Positions 1-8,558 of a stretch of DNA of 29,272 nt are shown in pieces (within the stretch, counting starts at the first letter, position 1; each line of letters begins with the position of its first letter). A program made the translations under genes and the position numbers. The stretch is from assembly GCA_045632525.1 (NCBI GenBank), contig JAZQWV010000024.1:1-29272 (forward strand). The letters are read 5' to 3'. A model generated the notes under the pieces. It saw only the letters and a program-made list of their open reading frames with translations. It was not told the DNA's origin and ran no database searches. This DNA comes from Fimenecus sp045632525 (GTDB taxonomy: Bacteria > Bacillota > Clostridia > Oscillospirales > Acutalibacteraceae).

Positions 1-1
1 T

Positions 2-1168
2 ACTCTTATGCATACACCATATAAGAATTACAAGGTTGACAGTATGCAATCAATGATGGAATTGGGTCTTAACAGATATTCCTATGCGATTTTCTCACAC
101 AAGGGTAATGTTGCACAGGAAACACAGACAGAGTCTCGCAATTTTGTAATGCCAATGGCATCCTTTGTGGTTTCAAATCACGAGGGTGACAGCACAGAAT
201 ATTCATTCGGCTCACTTTCAGGAAACGCAATTCTCCGAGCAATGAAAAAAGCTGAAAATAGTGATGAAATCATAATCCGTATCGGTGAAGGTGAAAAGAA
301 GGCTCAGAGCGATGTTGCTTTTGCACTTAATTGTGAAATTGAGTCAGCAAGAGAAATTTATGCTTCAGAAGAGCATATTTCCGATTTTTCACTCACAGAC
401 GGAAAGCTTGTATTTGACTTGAAGCCTTACGAAATAAAATCATTTGCACTTAAAGTGAAAAATGCAGAGGCTGAAGAATGCACGCAGACAAATATTCCAC
501 TTCTTGGAAATATTGATGCATTTTCATCAAATGCAAAGCCTGAGGGTAATTTACCAGTAATCAACAAAACAATTCCGATTGAAATTAAACCTGACACAGT
601 TATTTCCGGTGGTATTAAATTTAATTTACCTGAAAACAACAAGGCTATGCTTTGTGGTGGTCAGAGTCTTATGCTTCCTACAGGCACTAAAAAAGCACAC
701 ATTCTTATGGCATCACTCAATGGTGACAAGCTTGTTAAAATTAACGACTATGCATATCAGGTTAACGATATTACTGAATATTATGCAGGTTGGGATTTAT
801 ATGATTTCAAGGAAGTTGCATTTACAAAGCCTGGCAAATTAGGTTATGAATTCACTCATTCTCACACAGCCGAGGGTGACGCTCAATGCAAACAGTTATT
901 CTTCTGGCACATTGTGGTAGATATTGAGGATGAAATCACTCTTAACTTCCCTGTTGATAAAGATATCCTCGTACTTTCTGTTGTGGCAGATTCAAAAACT
1001 GAATCTTGTGATTTAGGCTGTGAGCTTTACGACAAAATTGAAGGTCGTCAGTTTACATATAAAGAAAACATTAAAGAAAAACTCACATATCTCAATTGCA
1101 AAAACTCATATCTTCTCAATGATAAGGGTGGCGCAATCAAGCACAGAAATAAGGGAAGGAGAAAATAA
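2..1168 (+). CDS. alpha-mannosidase, GH38 family (3' part, cut by window edge)
   Basis: The reading frame is open from the first bases of the window, so the gene starts upstream. The visible 388 residues are the C-terminal beta-sandwich region of a GH38 exo-alpha-mannosidase, an enzyme that removes terminal alpha-mannose from glycans. Recognition rests on family-typical blocks: ILRAMKKAENSDEIIIR, then LVFDLKPYEIKSFALKV, and a later segment with FTHSHTAEGD followed by LNFPVDKDILVLSVVA, which matches the C-terminal beta domain of bacterial GH38 enzymes. The catalytic domain lies outside the window, so activity cannot be checked. Only 3 nt separate the stop from the GPH symporter start, so the two are almost certainly co-transcribed; sugar release next to sugar uptake fits. 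The last residues are basic (KHRNKGRRK) because the symporter ribosome site is embedded there. Confidence 0.82.
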   Translation, partial: TLMHTPYKNYKVDSMQSMMELGLNRYSYAIFSHKGNVAQETQTESRNFVMPMASFVVSNHEGDSTEYSFGSLSGNAILRAMKKAENSDEIIIRIGEGEKKAQSDVAFALNCEIESAREIYASEEHISDFSLTDGKLVFDLKPYEIKSFALKVKNAEAEECTQTNIPLLGNIDAFSSNAKPEGNLPVINKTIPIEIKPDTVISGGIKFNLPENNKAMLCGGQSLMLPTGTKKAHILMASLNGDKLVKINDYAYQVNDITEYYAGWDLYDFKEVAFTKPGKLGYEFTHSHTAEGDAQCKQLFFWHIVVDIEDEITLNFPVDKDILVLSVVADSKTESCDLGCELYDKIEGRQFTYKENIKEKLTYLNCKNSYLLNDKGGAIKHRNKGRRK

Positions 1169-1171
1169 ACT

Positions 1172-2638
1172 ATGGCTGAAAATAAAGGCGATATCCGTTA
1201 TGTAGGTGTCAAAGAAACTCTTGCCTATGGTATTGCAAATGCTGGTCAATGCTTTGGCTACAACATTATCGCAGGTAGTTATCTTTCACTTTTCTTCACA
1301 AAGGTTTTTGGTGTTCCTCCGGCAGCAGTGGGAACAATGATGCTTATTTTAGGCCTTTGGGATACATTCAACGACCCTCTTATGGGTACGCTTATTGACA
1401 GAACAAGAACACGCTACGGAAAACTTCGTCCCTATCTTCTTATAGTTCCGATTCCTTTGGGTCTTGCAACAATTATGCTTTTTGCAGGTCCTTCACTTCT
1501 TGGTGATAAAACAGAGGATGTTGCAAAAATCATTTATATGTTCATCACCTATTTTATATGGGAGCTTTTCTATACACTTGGTGATGTTCCATTTTGGGGA
1601 ATGAGTGCGGCAATCAGCCCTTCACCATCTGACAGAACACGAGTTATTTCATCTGCTCGTTTCATTTCAGGACTTATCGGTGGTCTTTCAACAACAGTCC
1701 TCACAGTTCTTATGGACTTAAGTAACAATGGTGCAATTCCGCTTTCATTGTCACAGGTATTCTTGCTTATGGCTATTATCTCGGGCACATTCGGTATGGC
1801 TCTTTTCTCACTTTCAGGCATCTGCACTAAAGAGAGAGTTGTTCAGACCGTTAAAGAGCCAAGTGTTCTTGACGGATTCAAGGCACTTGTAAGAAACAAG
1901 CCTTTGCTTTTGATTGTTATCGGTAATGTTCTCGGCGCATTGGGTGGTATTGGTGGCTTCTTCCAGGCATATTACTATTCAGAAGTTGTGCAGATGAACT
2001 CACTGACAATTATCGTTTATTTTCCTGGTACAGTTTTAGGCTTTATTACATATCTTCTTATTCCTAAAATCAAGCAGAGATTTGATAACAGACAAATCAT
2101 TTTCTTGAATGGTTTTGTAAGACTTGTTATGGGTGCACTTGTGTTCTTTATTGGTCTTAAATTCTTTACTAACCTTTGGGTTGTTGTTCCACTTCTGATG
2201 ATACAAAATCTTCTTTTCAGTATGTTTAACACAATCAATATGGTTATTCCAACCGAAATGATTGGTGACACTATTGACTATATGGAATGGAAAACTGGAG
2301 AGCGAAACGAAGGTGTTTCATTCTCTGTGCTTACATTTGTGGGCAAATTGACAGGCTCAATTTCAGGTACAATCGGCAATTTGCTTCTTCCTATTATCGG
2401 TCTTTCGTTTGTTCAAATCAGTGCAACAGAGACAATGACTGTTAAGGCTTATGAATACACAGACACGCTTATCTGGGGTATGTTCACATTAGCGCCTGCT
2501 ATTTTAGGTCTTCTTCCACTTATTCCATATATCTGGTATGACCTTACGGGTGATAAGTTAAATATGGTTCGCAAAGAAATGGCAGAACGCAGAAAAGAAC
2601 TCTCTGCACAGGTTTCAGGAGGTGGCGAAAATGAGTAA
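1172..2638 (+). CDS. GPH-family (MelB-like) sugar:cation symporter, MFS
   Basis: A 488-residue inner-membrane carrier with about 12 hydrophobic segments, the usual size for glycoside-pentoside-hexuronide:cation symporters. Family signs are an N-terminal block (ETLAYGIANAGQCFGYNIIA), the first cytosolic loop WDTFNDPLMGTLIDRTRTRYGKLRPY, which carries the conserved Asp and Arg residues, and the late motif DYMEWKTGERNEGVSFS. It most likely takes up a mannoside or short oligosaccharide with Na+ or H+; the substrate is inferred only from the GH38 neighbour. The ATG is preceded by AAGGAG at 1156-1161, inside the end of the mannosidase gene. The stop overlaps the next start by 8 nt, indicating translational coupling to the zinc-ribbon membrane protein. 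Confidence 0.9.
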   Translation: MAENKGDIRYVGVKETLAYGIANAGQCFGYNIIAGSYLSLFFTKVFGVPPAAVGTMMLILGLWDTFNDPLMGTLIDRTRTRYGKLRPYLLIVPIPLGLATIMLFAGPSLLGDKTEDVAKIIYMFITYFIWELFYTLGDVPFWGMSAAISPSPSDRTRVISSARFISGLIGGLSTTVLTVLMDLSNNGAIPLSLSQVFLLMAIISGTFGMALFSLSGICTKERVVQTVKEPSVLDGFKALVRNKPLLLIVIGNVLGALGGIGGFFQAYYYSEVVQMNSLTIIVYFPGTVLGFITYLLIPKIKQRFDNRQIIFLNGFVRLVMGALVFFIGLKFFTNLWVVVPLLMIQNLLFSMFNTINMVIPTEMIGDTIDYMEWKTGERNEGVSFSVLTFVGKLTGSISGTIGNLLLPIIGLSFVQISATETMTVKAYEYTDTLIWGMFTLAPAILGLLPLIPYIWYDLTGDKLNMVRKEMAERRKELSAQVSGGGENE

Positions 2639-3233
2639 TTGTCCAAAATGCAACGAAAAACTATCCCCTTTCTATATGAAACAGAATTGCCCAAAATGCA
2701 ATACTAATTTAGTGTATTATGATTTGGATAAACGACTTCAAGCAGACCACGAACAAGCTATGAAAGAGCAAGAAGCAGTTGACAAAGTGCTCAACAACAT
2801 CAAAACATCTGCTTTTGGTGGACCATTACAAATAACAAGATTTGTGCTTATGTTCTCACCACTTGCTTGGATGTGCTTGCCAGTGTTCAAAGCAAATGAC
2901 GGCACAAATATTACTCTTATAAGCGTGATTATGGGAATTATAAACGGTAGTTTTGATTTTTCTAATCCGTCATATTTGTTCCCATTTATTACAATGGTTT
3001 GTATTATTCTTTTCTCACTTATGGTGATTATTTCTTCGCTTTTCTCCGTTGGTGAAAATGCTAATATTAAAATCAAAGTGTTCCAAAAAATCAATTACCT
3101 TGCATTATTAGTTTGCTCAATACTTTCTATAGCAAATGGTGCAGATTTCTCTTATGGAGCAGGGCTCACCGTCCTAACATACATTGTTACAGATACTTTG
3201 CACAGTGAAATTCATAAAAGACTTAATAAATAA
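2631..3233 (+). CDS. zinc-ribbon membrane protein of unknown function
   Basis: No specific family recognised. The 200-residue product opens with a zinc ribbon made of two CPKC knuckles (CPKCNEKLSPFYMKQNCPKC, residues about 4-23). An acidic, Gln-rich linker follows, then roughly four hydrophobic segments (near 60-80, 85-105, 120-140 and 155-180), and the protein ends in a basic tail. I chose the ATG at 2631 because AGGAGGTG at 2617-2624 sits 6 nt upstream; the longer GTG start at 2622 would consume that ribosome site. It overlaps the symporter stop by 8 nt and is the last gene before the terminator at 3238-3265. Position suggests a membrane-associated accessory or sensor for the mannoside operon, but that is inference. 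Confidence 0.75.
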   Translation: MSNCPKCNEKLSPFYMKQNCPKCNTNLVYYDLDKRLQADHEQAMKEQEAVDKVLNNIKTSAFGGPLQITRFVLMFSPLAWMCLPVFKANDGTNITLISVIMGIINGSFDFSNPSYLFPFITMVCIILFSLMVIISSLFSVGENANIKIKVFQKINYLALLVCSILSIANGADFSYGAGLTVLTYIVTDTLHSEIHKRLNK

Positions 3234-3237
3234 AAAT

Positions 3238-3265
3238 TAAAGGGACAGAAATTGTCCCTTTTTTA
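3238..3265 (+). terminator. rho-independent terminator of the mannosidase-symporter operon
   Basis: AGGGACA (3241-3247) pairs with TGTCCCT (3253-3259) around a 5-nt loop. A-T pairs extend the base and a run of six T follows. It starts 5 nt after the stop of the zinc-ribbon gene. Confidence 0.85.
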
Positions 3266-3293
3266 TTGCAATTTTGAAAAAATATGGTAAAAT
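3266..3293 (+). promoter_or_regulatory. predicted sigma-A promoter of nagB
   Basis: TTGCAA (3266-3271), a 16-bp spacer, then TAAAAT (3288-3293) with an extended -10 TG at 3285-3286. It lies directly after the upstream terminator and 34 bp before the nagB ATG. Confidence 0.5.
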
Positions 3294-3327
3294 AAAATTT
3301 CAAAAAGTTTAAGAGAAGGTGCAAAGA

Positions 3328-4047
3328 ATGATTCTTCATATTTTTAACAACGCTGAAGAAATCGGCAAAGCAGTTGCCAATTTGATTATTGAACAAGTTA
3401 ACGAAAAACCAAATTCAGTTTTGGGTTTTGCAACAGGTGCATCACCTGTGCCTACATATCAAGCTCTTATTAAAGCATACAACAAAGGTAAGGTAAGTTT
3501 TAAAGATATTACAACCTTCAACCTTGACGAATATTGCGATTTACCTGTTGAAGATAAAAACAGTTATTACACATTTATGCATGAAAATCTTTTCAACCAC
3601 ATTGACGTTAAAGAAGAAAATGTTAATTTCTTAAACGGCAATGCAGAAGATGCAGAAGCAGAATGTGTGCGTTATGACGATTTGCTCACAGAAAACAAAA
3701 TTGATATTCAACTTTTGGGTGTTGGCAGAAATGGTCATATCGGCTTCAATGAACCTGCAAACAAATTTACAAAGGGTTCATTCAAAGTTCGTCTTACACA
3801 GAGCACAATTGACGCAAACTCAGTTTATTTTGACGAAAACCCAATGCCAAACTATGCACTCACAATGGGTACTGTTTCAATTATGAAATCAAAACAGATT
3901 ATCCTCATTGCAACAGGTCGTAGCAAGTCTGACGCTATTGACGGACTCGTTAACGGTGACATCACACCATCTTGTCCTGCATCAGTTTTACAGCTTCACC
4001 CAAATGTGCATATCTTCCTTGATAAAGCAGCCGCAAGTTTACTTTAA
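3328..4047 (+). CDS. nagB: glucosamine-6-phosphate deaminase
   Basis: Cytosolic enzyme converting glucosamine-6-phosphate to fructose-6-phosphate and ammonia, the last step in feeding amino sugars into glycolysis. The 239-residue length matches the short Bacillus-type NagB. Visible motifs are the phosphate loop GFATGASPVPTY (33-44), FNLDEY with the general-base Asp (64-69), GVGRNGHIGFNEP (131-143) with the catalytic His and Glu, and a C-terminal LQLHPNVHIFLD. Asn in GRNGH where E. coli has Asp is, from memory, also seen in Bacillus NagB and not a defect. The ATG at 3328 is preceded by AGAGAAGGTG; the alternative GTG at 3319 overlaps that site. It stands alone between its own promoter and a terminator. 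Amino sugar could come from the GH89 gene product further along, or from wall turnover. Confidence 0.96.
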   Translation: MILHIFNNAEEIGKAVANLIIEQVNEKPNSVLGFATGASPVPTYQALIKAYNKGKVSFKDITTFNLDEYCDLPVEDKNSYYTFMHENLFNHIDVKEENVNFLNGNAEDAEAECVRYDDLLTENKIDIQLLGVGRNGHIGFNEPANKFTKGSFKVRLTQSTIDANSVYFDENPMPNYALTMGTVSIMKSKQIILIATGRSKSDAIDGLVNGDITPSCPASVLQLHPNVHIFLDKAAASLL

Positions 4048-4062
4048 TTAAATAAAAAATAT

Positions 4063-4094
4063 GACCGAACAGAATTCCTGTTCGGTCTTTTTTT
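4063..4094. terminator. bidirectional terminator between nagB and the M20 peptidase gene
   Basis: A perfect 10-bp stem GACCGAACAG / CTGTTCGGTC with loop AATTC (4073-4077) and seven T after it on the plus side. A-rich sequence before it supplies a U-tract for the convergent minus-strand gene, whose stop codon overlaps the T run. Confidence 0.88.
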
Positions 4095-5529
4095 ATTTAT
4101 AATTCTTTACAAAATGTTTATAGAACGCTACGCAATTTGCGACCGAATCGATGTCGATATTTTCGTTTTCTGCGTGGACGGAGCCCAACTGCTGAGCCGA
4201 CAATTTAATAGGTGCAAAGCGAAGCACACAATCACACACATCTGTAAGCGTTCTCGCATCTGTACCCGCTGGAAGAATAAATGGTGATGCAGGATATTGT
4301 GGGAAAATTTCACCAATGCAATTCATTGTGTACTGGAATGGCGGTTTGCTCATATCGGCAGGGCCATGGTACTCACTATCTTCTGTCATTTCAACGGTGA
4401 TGTCATATTTCTTCGCAATCTCTTTGAATGCTTCTAAATCTTTTTCAAAATCTTCTTCATTAACAGGACGGAGAAATGCTTTTGCAGTACAGATTTTATC
4501 TTTTGTGCTACCTTCAATATTGTTAAAGGTGCAAGTTGTACCGATAAGCCCACCTGCTTGTGCATTGATTTTTGGCATAACCTTTTTAATTATTCCACCA
4601 AAAAGCCAAAGGTTTGAGAGAAGCATATTCATTGGGAATGCGAGATATGGTGCCATGTGTTTGAACATGGCTTCAACTTGTGGATTGATTTTTCGAATGA
4701 AAATATCATTTGACATAATTTCATTGATAAATGATGACATTCTCTCAACCGTTGTTGCTTGTGCGCCCGCTGTGAGAGAAGCGTGGGCATTGCCTGCAGT
4801 TGCAGTACATTTTAAATAAATTCTACCTTTTTCGTGGACTGCAACCATCCCACATTTGTCAGCTTTCATTCCTGCAAGTGGTGGCTCGATAAGTGCGCCA
4901 CCTTCGTCAAGAATTGTCTCAAATCTGATGTTATTCTCTTTGAAATATTCGTTTGCAAGGGGTATTCCATCACCTCCGAGCTCTTCATTATGTGATGAGC
5001 CAATCCAGATATTGCAAGGTGGGGTGAAACCTTCGTTCAACAATTCTTCAAGAGCAGAGAATTCTGCAAAAAGTGGAGTTTTTGTGTCAACTGTACCTCT
5101 ACCCCAGATTTTGCCGTCAATGATTTCACCTGAAAATCCGTCGTGCTCCCAATCGCCACTAACATCAACAACATCGTGGTGTGACATCAGCATAATGTTA
5201 CGAGTTTCATCTTTACCTTTGATTTTATAAATCCAACAATCGTCCGAAAATGTCATTTTCTCGGCAGTTTTATGTACTGTTGGGAAAAGTTCAACCATTA
5301 CATCACGAAGTTTTGCAAATTCAGTATCGTCATAACTATCTGCAACTGAAATTGTTTTACACTTAATCATCTTTTGAAGACGAAGAGCGTAATTCATAAT
5401 TTCGTCGTCATTATAAAATGGTTTGAATTCTTTAAGTTTTCTTGCACCTTTAATACTTTTCATCGTATTAAACGCCAATACTAAAGCTAACACAACTAAA
5501 ACTGCTAAAATAAGAAACAATATAATCAT
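4093..5529 (-). CDS. membrane-anchored M20 family metallopeptidase
   Basis: A 478-residue zinc-dependent carboxypeptidase/amidase-type enzyme of the M20 clan (CPS1/PM20D1-like subgroup). The first 20 residues are one hydrophobic signal anchor; the catalytic body follows. Metal and catalytic residues are present: HHD (H117, D119), GRGTVDTK with D148, NEELGG with E182/E183, LDEGG with D208, and a late SVHAEN histidine. The lid-domain region HEKGRIYLKCTATAGNAHAS is typical. I start at the ATG at 5529 because GGAGGAG (5536-5542) lies 6 nt upstream; the longer TTG start at 5544 reads through the ribosome site itself. Single-gene unit with its own promoter. The natural substrate (peptide or N-acyl amino acid) cannot be told from sequence. 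Confidence 0.9.
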   Translation of the reverse strand: MIILFLILAVLVVLALVLAFNTMKSIKGARKLKEFKPFYNDDEIMNYALRLQKMIKCKTISVADSYDDTEFAKLRDVMVELFPTVHKTAEKMTFSDDCWIYKIKGKDETRNIMLMSHHDVVDVSGDWEHDGFSGEIIDGKIWGRGTVDTKTPLFAEFSALEELLNEGFTPPCNIWIGSSHNEELGGDGIPLANEYFKENNIRFETILDEGGALIEPPLAGMKADKCGMVAVHEKGRIYLKCTATAGNAHASLTAGAQATTVERMSSFINEIMSNDIFIRKINPQVEAMFKHMAPYLAFPMNMLLSNLWLFGGIIKKVMPKINAQAGGLIGTTCTFNNIEGSTKDKICTAKAFLRPVNEEDFEKDLEAFKEIAKKYDITVEMTEDSEYHGPADMSKPPFQYTMNCIGEIFPQYPASPFILPAGTDARTLTDVCDCVLRFAPIKLSAQQLGSVHAENENIDIDSVANCVAFYKHFVKNYK

Positions 5530-5555
5530 TTTATTCTCCTCCAAATTCTTATTTA

Positions 5556-5584
5556 AGTTTACTCTTTTATTGTCGCTCAGTCAA
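5556..5584 (-). promoter_or_regulatory. predicted promoter of the M20 peptidase gene
   Basis: Reading the minus strand: TTGACT (5584-5579), a 17-bp spacer, TAAACT (5561-5556). It is back-to-back with the nitroreductase promoter. Confidence 0.5.
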
Positions 5585-5602
5585 CCAAAGTTTTAATTTT
5601 TA

Positions 5603-5631
5603 TTGCAATAATTGGTATTTTATAGTATAAT
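5603..5631 (+). promoter_or_regulatory. predicted promoter of the nitroreductase-like gene
   Basis: TTGCAA (5603-5608), a 17-bp spacer, perfect TATAAT (5626-5631), only 16 bp before the ATG, so the leader is very short. AAAGGTGA at 5636-5643 is the ribosome site. Confidence 0.65.
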
Positions 5632-5647
5632 TTTCAAAGGTGATTAT

Positions 5648-6316
5648 ATGGATATTTTAGAAGCAGTTGCAAGACGACATTCAGTTCGTTCTTACACAGA
5701 CAAAAAAATCGAAGGCGAAGTAATGAGTGCATTACTTCAGGAAATTGAAAATTGCAATAAATACGGTGGACTTCATCTTCAACTTATAACCGATGAGAAA
5801 GATGCTTTTTCAGGCAAGCTTGCTCAAAAAGGTGGATTTAAGGGTGTAGACAATTATATTGCGGTTGTTGGCAAAAAAAGTAAAGACCTTGAAGAAAAGT
5901 GTGGATATTACGGTGAAAAAATCGTTCTCAAGGCACAAATGCTCGGTCTTAACACTTGTTGGGTTGCTGGCACTTATAACAAGCGCAAAGTTAAATGCAA
6001 TATAAATAAAGACGAAAAGTTAGTTTGTGTTATTGCAATCGGTTATGGTGAAACTCAAGGCACCCCACACTCAAATACTCTTATTGACTTTCTTTTTAGA
6101 CTTCGTGGTGATATGCCATCTTGGTTTATGGAAGGTATGCAATGTGCAATGCTTGCACCAACTGCAATGAACAAACAGAAATTCCGTTTTACTATGCTTG
6201 AAAACAATAAAATCAAAGCCGAAGCCACAAGCAAATTCTGTGGTGGAATTAATCTTGGAATTGCAAAACTTCACTTTGAAATCGGCGCAGGCGACGCAGA
6301 ATATAAATTTGTATAA
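5648..6316 (+). CDS. nitroreductase-family flavoprotein (TM1586-type)
   Basis: A 222-residue FMN-dependent oxidoreductase of the nitroreductase superfamily. The N-terminal block LEAVARRHSVRSYTDKKI is the phosphate-binding RRSVR segment of the fold, LKAQMLGLNTCWVAGT is the central helix/strand, and QCAMLAPTAMNKQKFRF is a second nitroreductase-like half. This arrangement matches the TM1586 nitroreductase group. The start at 5648 follows AAAGGTGA; upstream in-frame codons lie inside the predicted -10/leader and were rejected. It is monocistronic, between its own promoter and a perfect bidirectional terminator. The physiological electron acceptor is unknown; family members reduce nitro compounds, quinones or flavins. 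Confidence 0.85.
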   Translation: MDILEAVARRHSVRSYTDKKIEGEVMSALLQEIENCNKYGGLHLQLITDEKDAFSGKLAQKGGFKGVDNYIAVVGKKSKDLEEKCGYYGEKIVLKAQMLGLNTCWVAGTYNKRKVKCNINKDEKLVCVIAIGYGETQGTPHSNTLIDFLFRLRGDMPSWFMEGMQCAMLAPTAMNKQKFRFTMLENNKIKAEATSKFCGGINLGIAKLHFEIGAGDAEYKFV

Positions 6317-6321
6317 TAAAT

Positions 6322-6355
6322 AAAAATAAGGGGTTGATAACAACCCCTTATTTTT
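6322..6355. terminator. bidirectional terminator between convergent genes
   Basis: TAAGGGGTTG (6327-6336), loop ATAA, CAACCCCTTA (6341-6350), flanked by A5 and T5, so the element is almost perfectly symmetric and would serve both the nitroreductase gene and the minus-strand transporter gene, whose stop codon overlaps its edge. Confidence 0.9.
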
Positions 6356-8459
6356 ATGCCTTTATGATGTTTTCATAGAGTTTTTCAATTTCGCCTAAAT
6401 GAGTATAATTCTCTGCTTGAATTATGAGATTTCTCGCATCATTATATGGCTTTGTGATTCGTCTGTAAACCGAAACACCATCTGTATAAGCTTTGAGCTC
6501 TTTTCTGATTTGACGACGCTCTTTTTCTGTGTTATATTCACGATTTTTAATTTCTTCTGCACGTTTTTCGTCAGGAAGTATAAGATTTTCTTTGCCGTGC
6601 TTTTCAAGAAGCTTGAAAGAACGTTTTTTGAGTCTTGCAAGTTGCAAGGCATCTGAACGGATTTCTTTTTCTTCATCAGTTGAATTTGGCAACTGTTTTG
6701 CTTTTGCCATTTCTTCTCTCCAGTCAGAATAAAGATAAACTTCACCATTGTTCAAGGTAGCTTTTGCAGAAGCAAGTTGTGCTTTAAAACGCTCTGTGTT
6801 GAACTTTTCAAGTTCTTCTTTAACAATTGGCAAGCCATCAATAAATTCGTTATACTTTTTAGCTTCATGAATTTCTGCTTTCGCAAGACGAATCGCTTCT
6901 TTGTCTTTATTCTTTCGTGCAAGTTTGAGTGCACTCTTATCAACAGCTTTTTTCTGCAAATCGGTTCTTGCACCGTTAATAATTTTCATTGCATCAACAA
7001 GTTGCTCGTCTTCAAGTTCTCCGTTACCATAGTCTTCAAACATTGCACGGATTTTAAGCACATTCACATATCCACGATGTTTTTTCTCTGTTAAGTCATA
7101 GAAAAGATAAGGGATAAGATTCATTATTGAACCAACAATTGAACAAATTATAAGCACGGTGAAAAGATTGTTTCTCATTTCGTCATTATAAAGCACTGTA
7201 TAGTCTTCTTTAAGTCCCATTTTTTCATAAATTGCAGGAATAACAAGACCTGTGAAGAAACCTAAAATTGTGCCTATGAGTGTGAGTGGTGTGAAAAGCC
7301 CGTCAACTCTGACACCTGTTTTCCATTGGTGATAATCACGCATATCTGCATTGATATTTGGTGTATAAACATTTGAGAATGTGTTTACAAATGTATTGAG
7401 ATATACAACAATGCACATCAAAAGCACATTTTTATAAACCAAGAATAAAATCGCATAAAGCACAACATTTATTGTATTGTGCACAATGAGAAGATTTCTC
7501 TTACCCATAAGTTTAATTGCAAATGGTGCTAACATCATAGCCCAAAGTGCAGCATTTGAAATGAGAGTAGTTGCAAGGCCCATATAAACCTTATGTGCAC
7601 CACCATCGGAATAGTTGAAAGTCCAGTTAACAAGAACAGCACTCGAACCTTCGAGAAAGCCCACCCAAGAACCTAAGTTGATAATCCAGAAATATTTATT
7701 CTTCGCCACTTCACGAAGAGAGTCCATCAAACTGACATATTCAACAGGTCTTTTCGCAACAATAATTCTCTCTTTGAGTTTTGGTGTAAAAATAAAAAGT
7801 ACAATAAGGCCAACAACAGTAAACCCAGGATAAATAACACGATAGGTCCAGATATTATCCATGCCCCATGTAAGACCCGCAATTGTTGGTACAACAAAAG
7901 ATGTGATTGTTGGTGCAAATGAATAGAGAATCTGAGATATACTTGAAACATTTGCCCTTTCTTGTGCGTTTGGTGTTATAACTTGTTTATAAAACGCGAA
8001 TGCTTCGTTATAGAATCCAAGAAATACTGACAAAATCATAAAGACTATCCAAACAACAATGACTTTTGTCCAGTAATCCATTTGTTCATAAGGCAACCAC
8101 ACAAATAATGTTGAGATTATTGCAATTGGAATTGGGGTTTTTAACATAATCGGAATAAATTTACCACCGGGCATTTTATGATTATCAAAAAACCAACCTC
8201 TGAAAATACCAATTGGAATGCCCACGATATTTGCAAGAATAAGCATTACTTGCAAGTGCACGGGTTGAAGACCGATACTTGCACCAACAATAAAGTTGGC
8301 TGCGCTCAATCCTATTGCGTTTGCAAGAGTTGAAGCCCAGTGAATACCAAACCCAGCAACACCAAGATTGACAATTTCTTTATAGGGCACATAATTCCCC
8401 TCAGCTGGCGTGTTCCAATTTTGCTTAATGCTATTTATTAAGCTTTTTACTTTCCCCAT
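6354..8459 (-). CDS. GPH-like MFS transporter with long cytosolic C-terminal tail
   Basis: A 701-residue protein. Residues about 30-455 hold around 12 membrane segments with GPH-like features, notably DYHQWKTGVRVDGLFTPLT (375-393), the same late motif (D-x-x-x-WKTG-x-R-x-x-G) as in the symporter at 1172-2638. Residues about 457-701 are hydrophilic, rich in Lys, Glu and Ala, and look largely helical or coiled-coil (for example ALKLARKNKDKEAIRLAKAE). Ordinary GPH symporters end near 450-490 residues, so the tail is an addition of about 240 residues. The ATG has AAGGAGAA just upstream and a promoter at 8494-8522. It is monocistronic. Sugar or glycoside uptake is likely from the fold; substrate and the tail's role are unknown. 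Confidence 0.85.
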   Translation of the reverse strand: MGKVKSLINSIKQNWNTPAEGNYVPYKEIVNLGVAGFGIHWASTLANAIGLSAANFIVGASIGLQPVHLQVMLILANIVGIPIGIFRGWFFDNHKMPGGKFIPIMLKTPIPIAIISTLFVWLPYEQMDYWTKVIVVWIVFMILSVFLGFYNEAFAFYKQVITPNAQERANVSSISQILYSFAPTITSFVVPTIAGLTWGMDNIWTYRVIYPGFTVVGLIVLFIFTPKLKERIIVAKRPVEYVSLMDSLREVAKNKYFWIINLGSWVGFLEGSSAVLVNWTFNYSDGGAHKVYMGLATTLISNAALWAMMLAPFAIKLMGKRNLLIVHNTINVVLYAILFLVYKNVLLMCIVVYLNTFVNTFSNVYTPNINADMRDYHQWKTGVRVDGLFTPLTLIGTILGFFTGLVIPAIYEKMGLKEDYTVLYNDEMRNNLFTVLIICSIVGSIMNLIPYLFYDLTEKKHRGYVNVLKIRAMFEDYGNGELEDEQLVDAMKIINGARTDLQKKAVDKSALKLARKNKDKEAIRLAKAEIHEAKKYNEFIDGLPIVKEELEKFNTERFKAQLASAKATLNNGEVYLYSDWREEMAKAKQLPNSTDEEKEIRSDALQLARLKKRSFKLLEKHGKENLILPDEKRAEEIKNREYNTEKERRQIRKELKAYTDGVSVYRRITKPYNDARNLIIQAENYTHLGEIEKLYENIIKA

Positions 8460-8493
8460 TTTTGTTCTCCTTAACAGAAAATATATTAATATG

Positions 8494-8522
8494 ATTATAG
8501 ATTATTAAATGCAAAAAGGCAA
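8494..8522 (-). promoter_or_regulatory. predicted promoter of the tailed transporter gene
   Basis: Minus strand: TTGCCT (8522-8517), a 17-bp spacer, perfect TATAAT (8499-8494), followed by an AT-rich leader and the ribosome site AAGGAG about 30 nt downstream. Confidence 0.6.
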
Positions 8523-8524
8523 GA

Positions 8525-8558
8525 AAAAAACAGCAAGTTTTCATTTCTTGCTGTTTTT
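8525..8558 (-). terminator. terminator of the aldolase-like gene
   Basis: On the minus strand CAGCAAG (8553-8547) pairs with CTTGCTG (8537-8531) around a 9-nt loop, extended by A-T pairs and followed by a run of T (8530-8524). The gene's TAA stop overlaps the base of the stem. Confidence 0.82.

Noticed and set aside
3319..3330. Longer GTG start for nagB, and similar upstream starts at 2622, 5544, 5612, 12642 and 22258
   Set aside because: In most cases the extra codons are made of, or run through, the ribosome-binding site or promoter; at 22258 there is no ribosome site. The internal ATG has proper spacing in each case.
4316..5230. Two sizeable plus-strand open frames
   Set aside because: Both are antisense to the M20 peptidase, whose full set of metal motifs marks it as the real gene.
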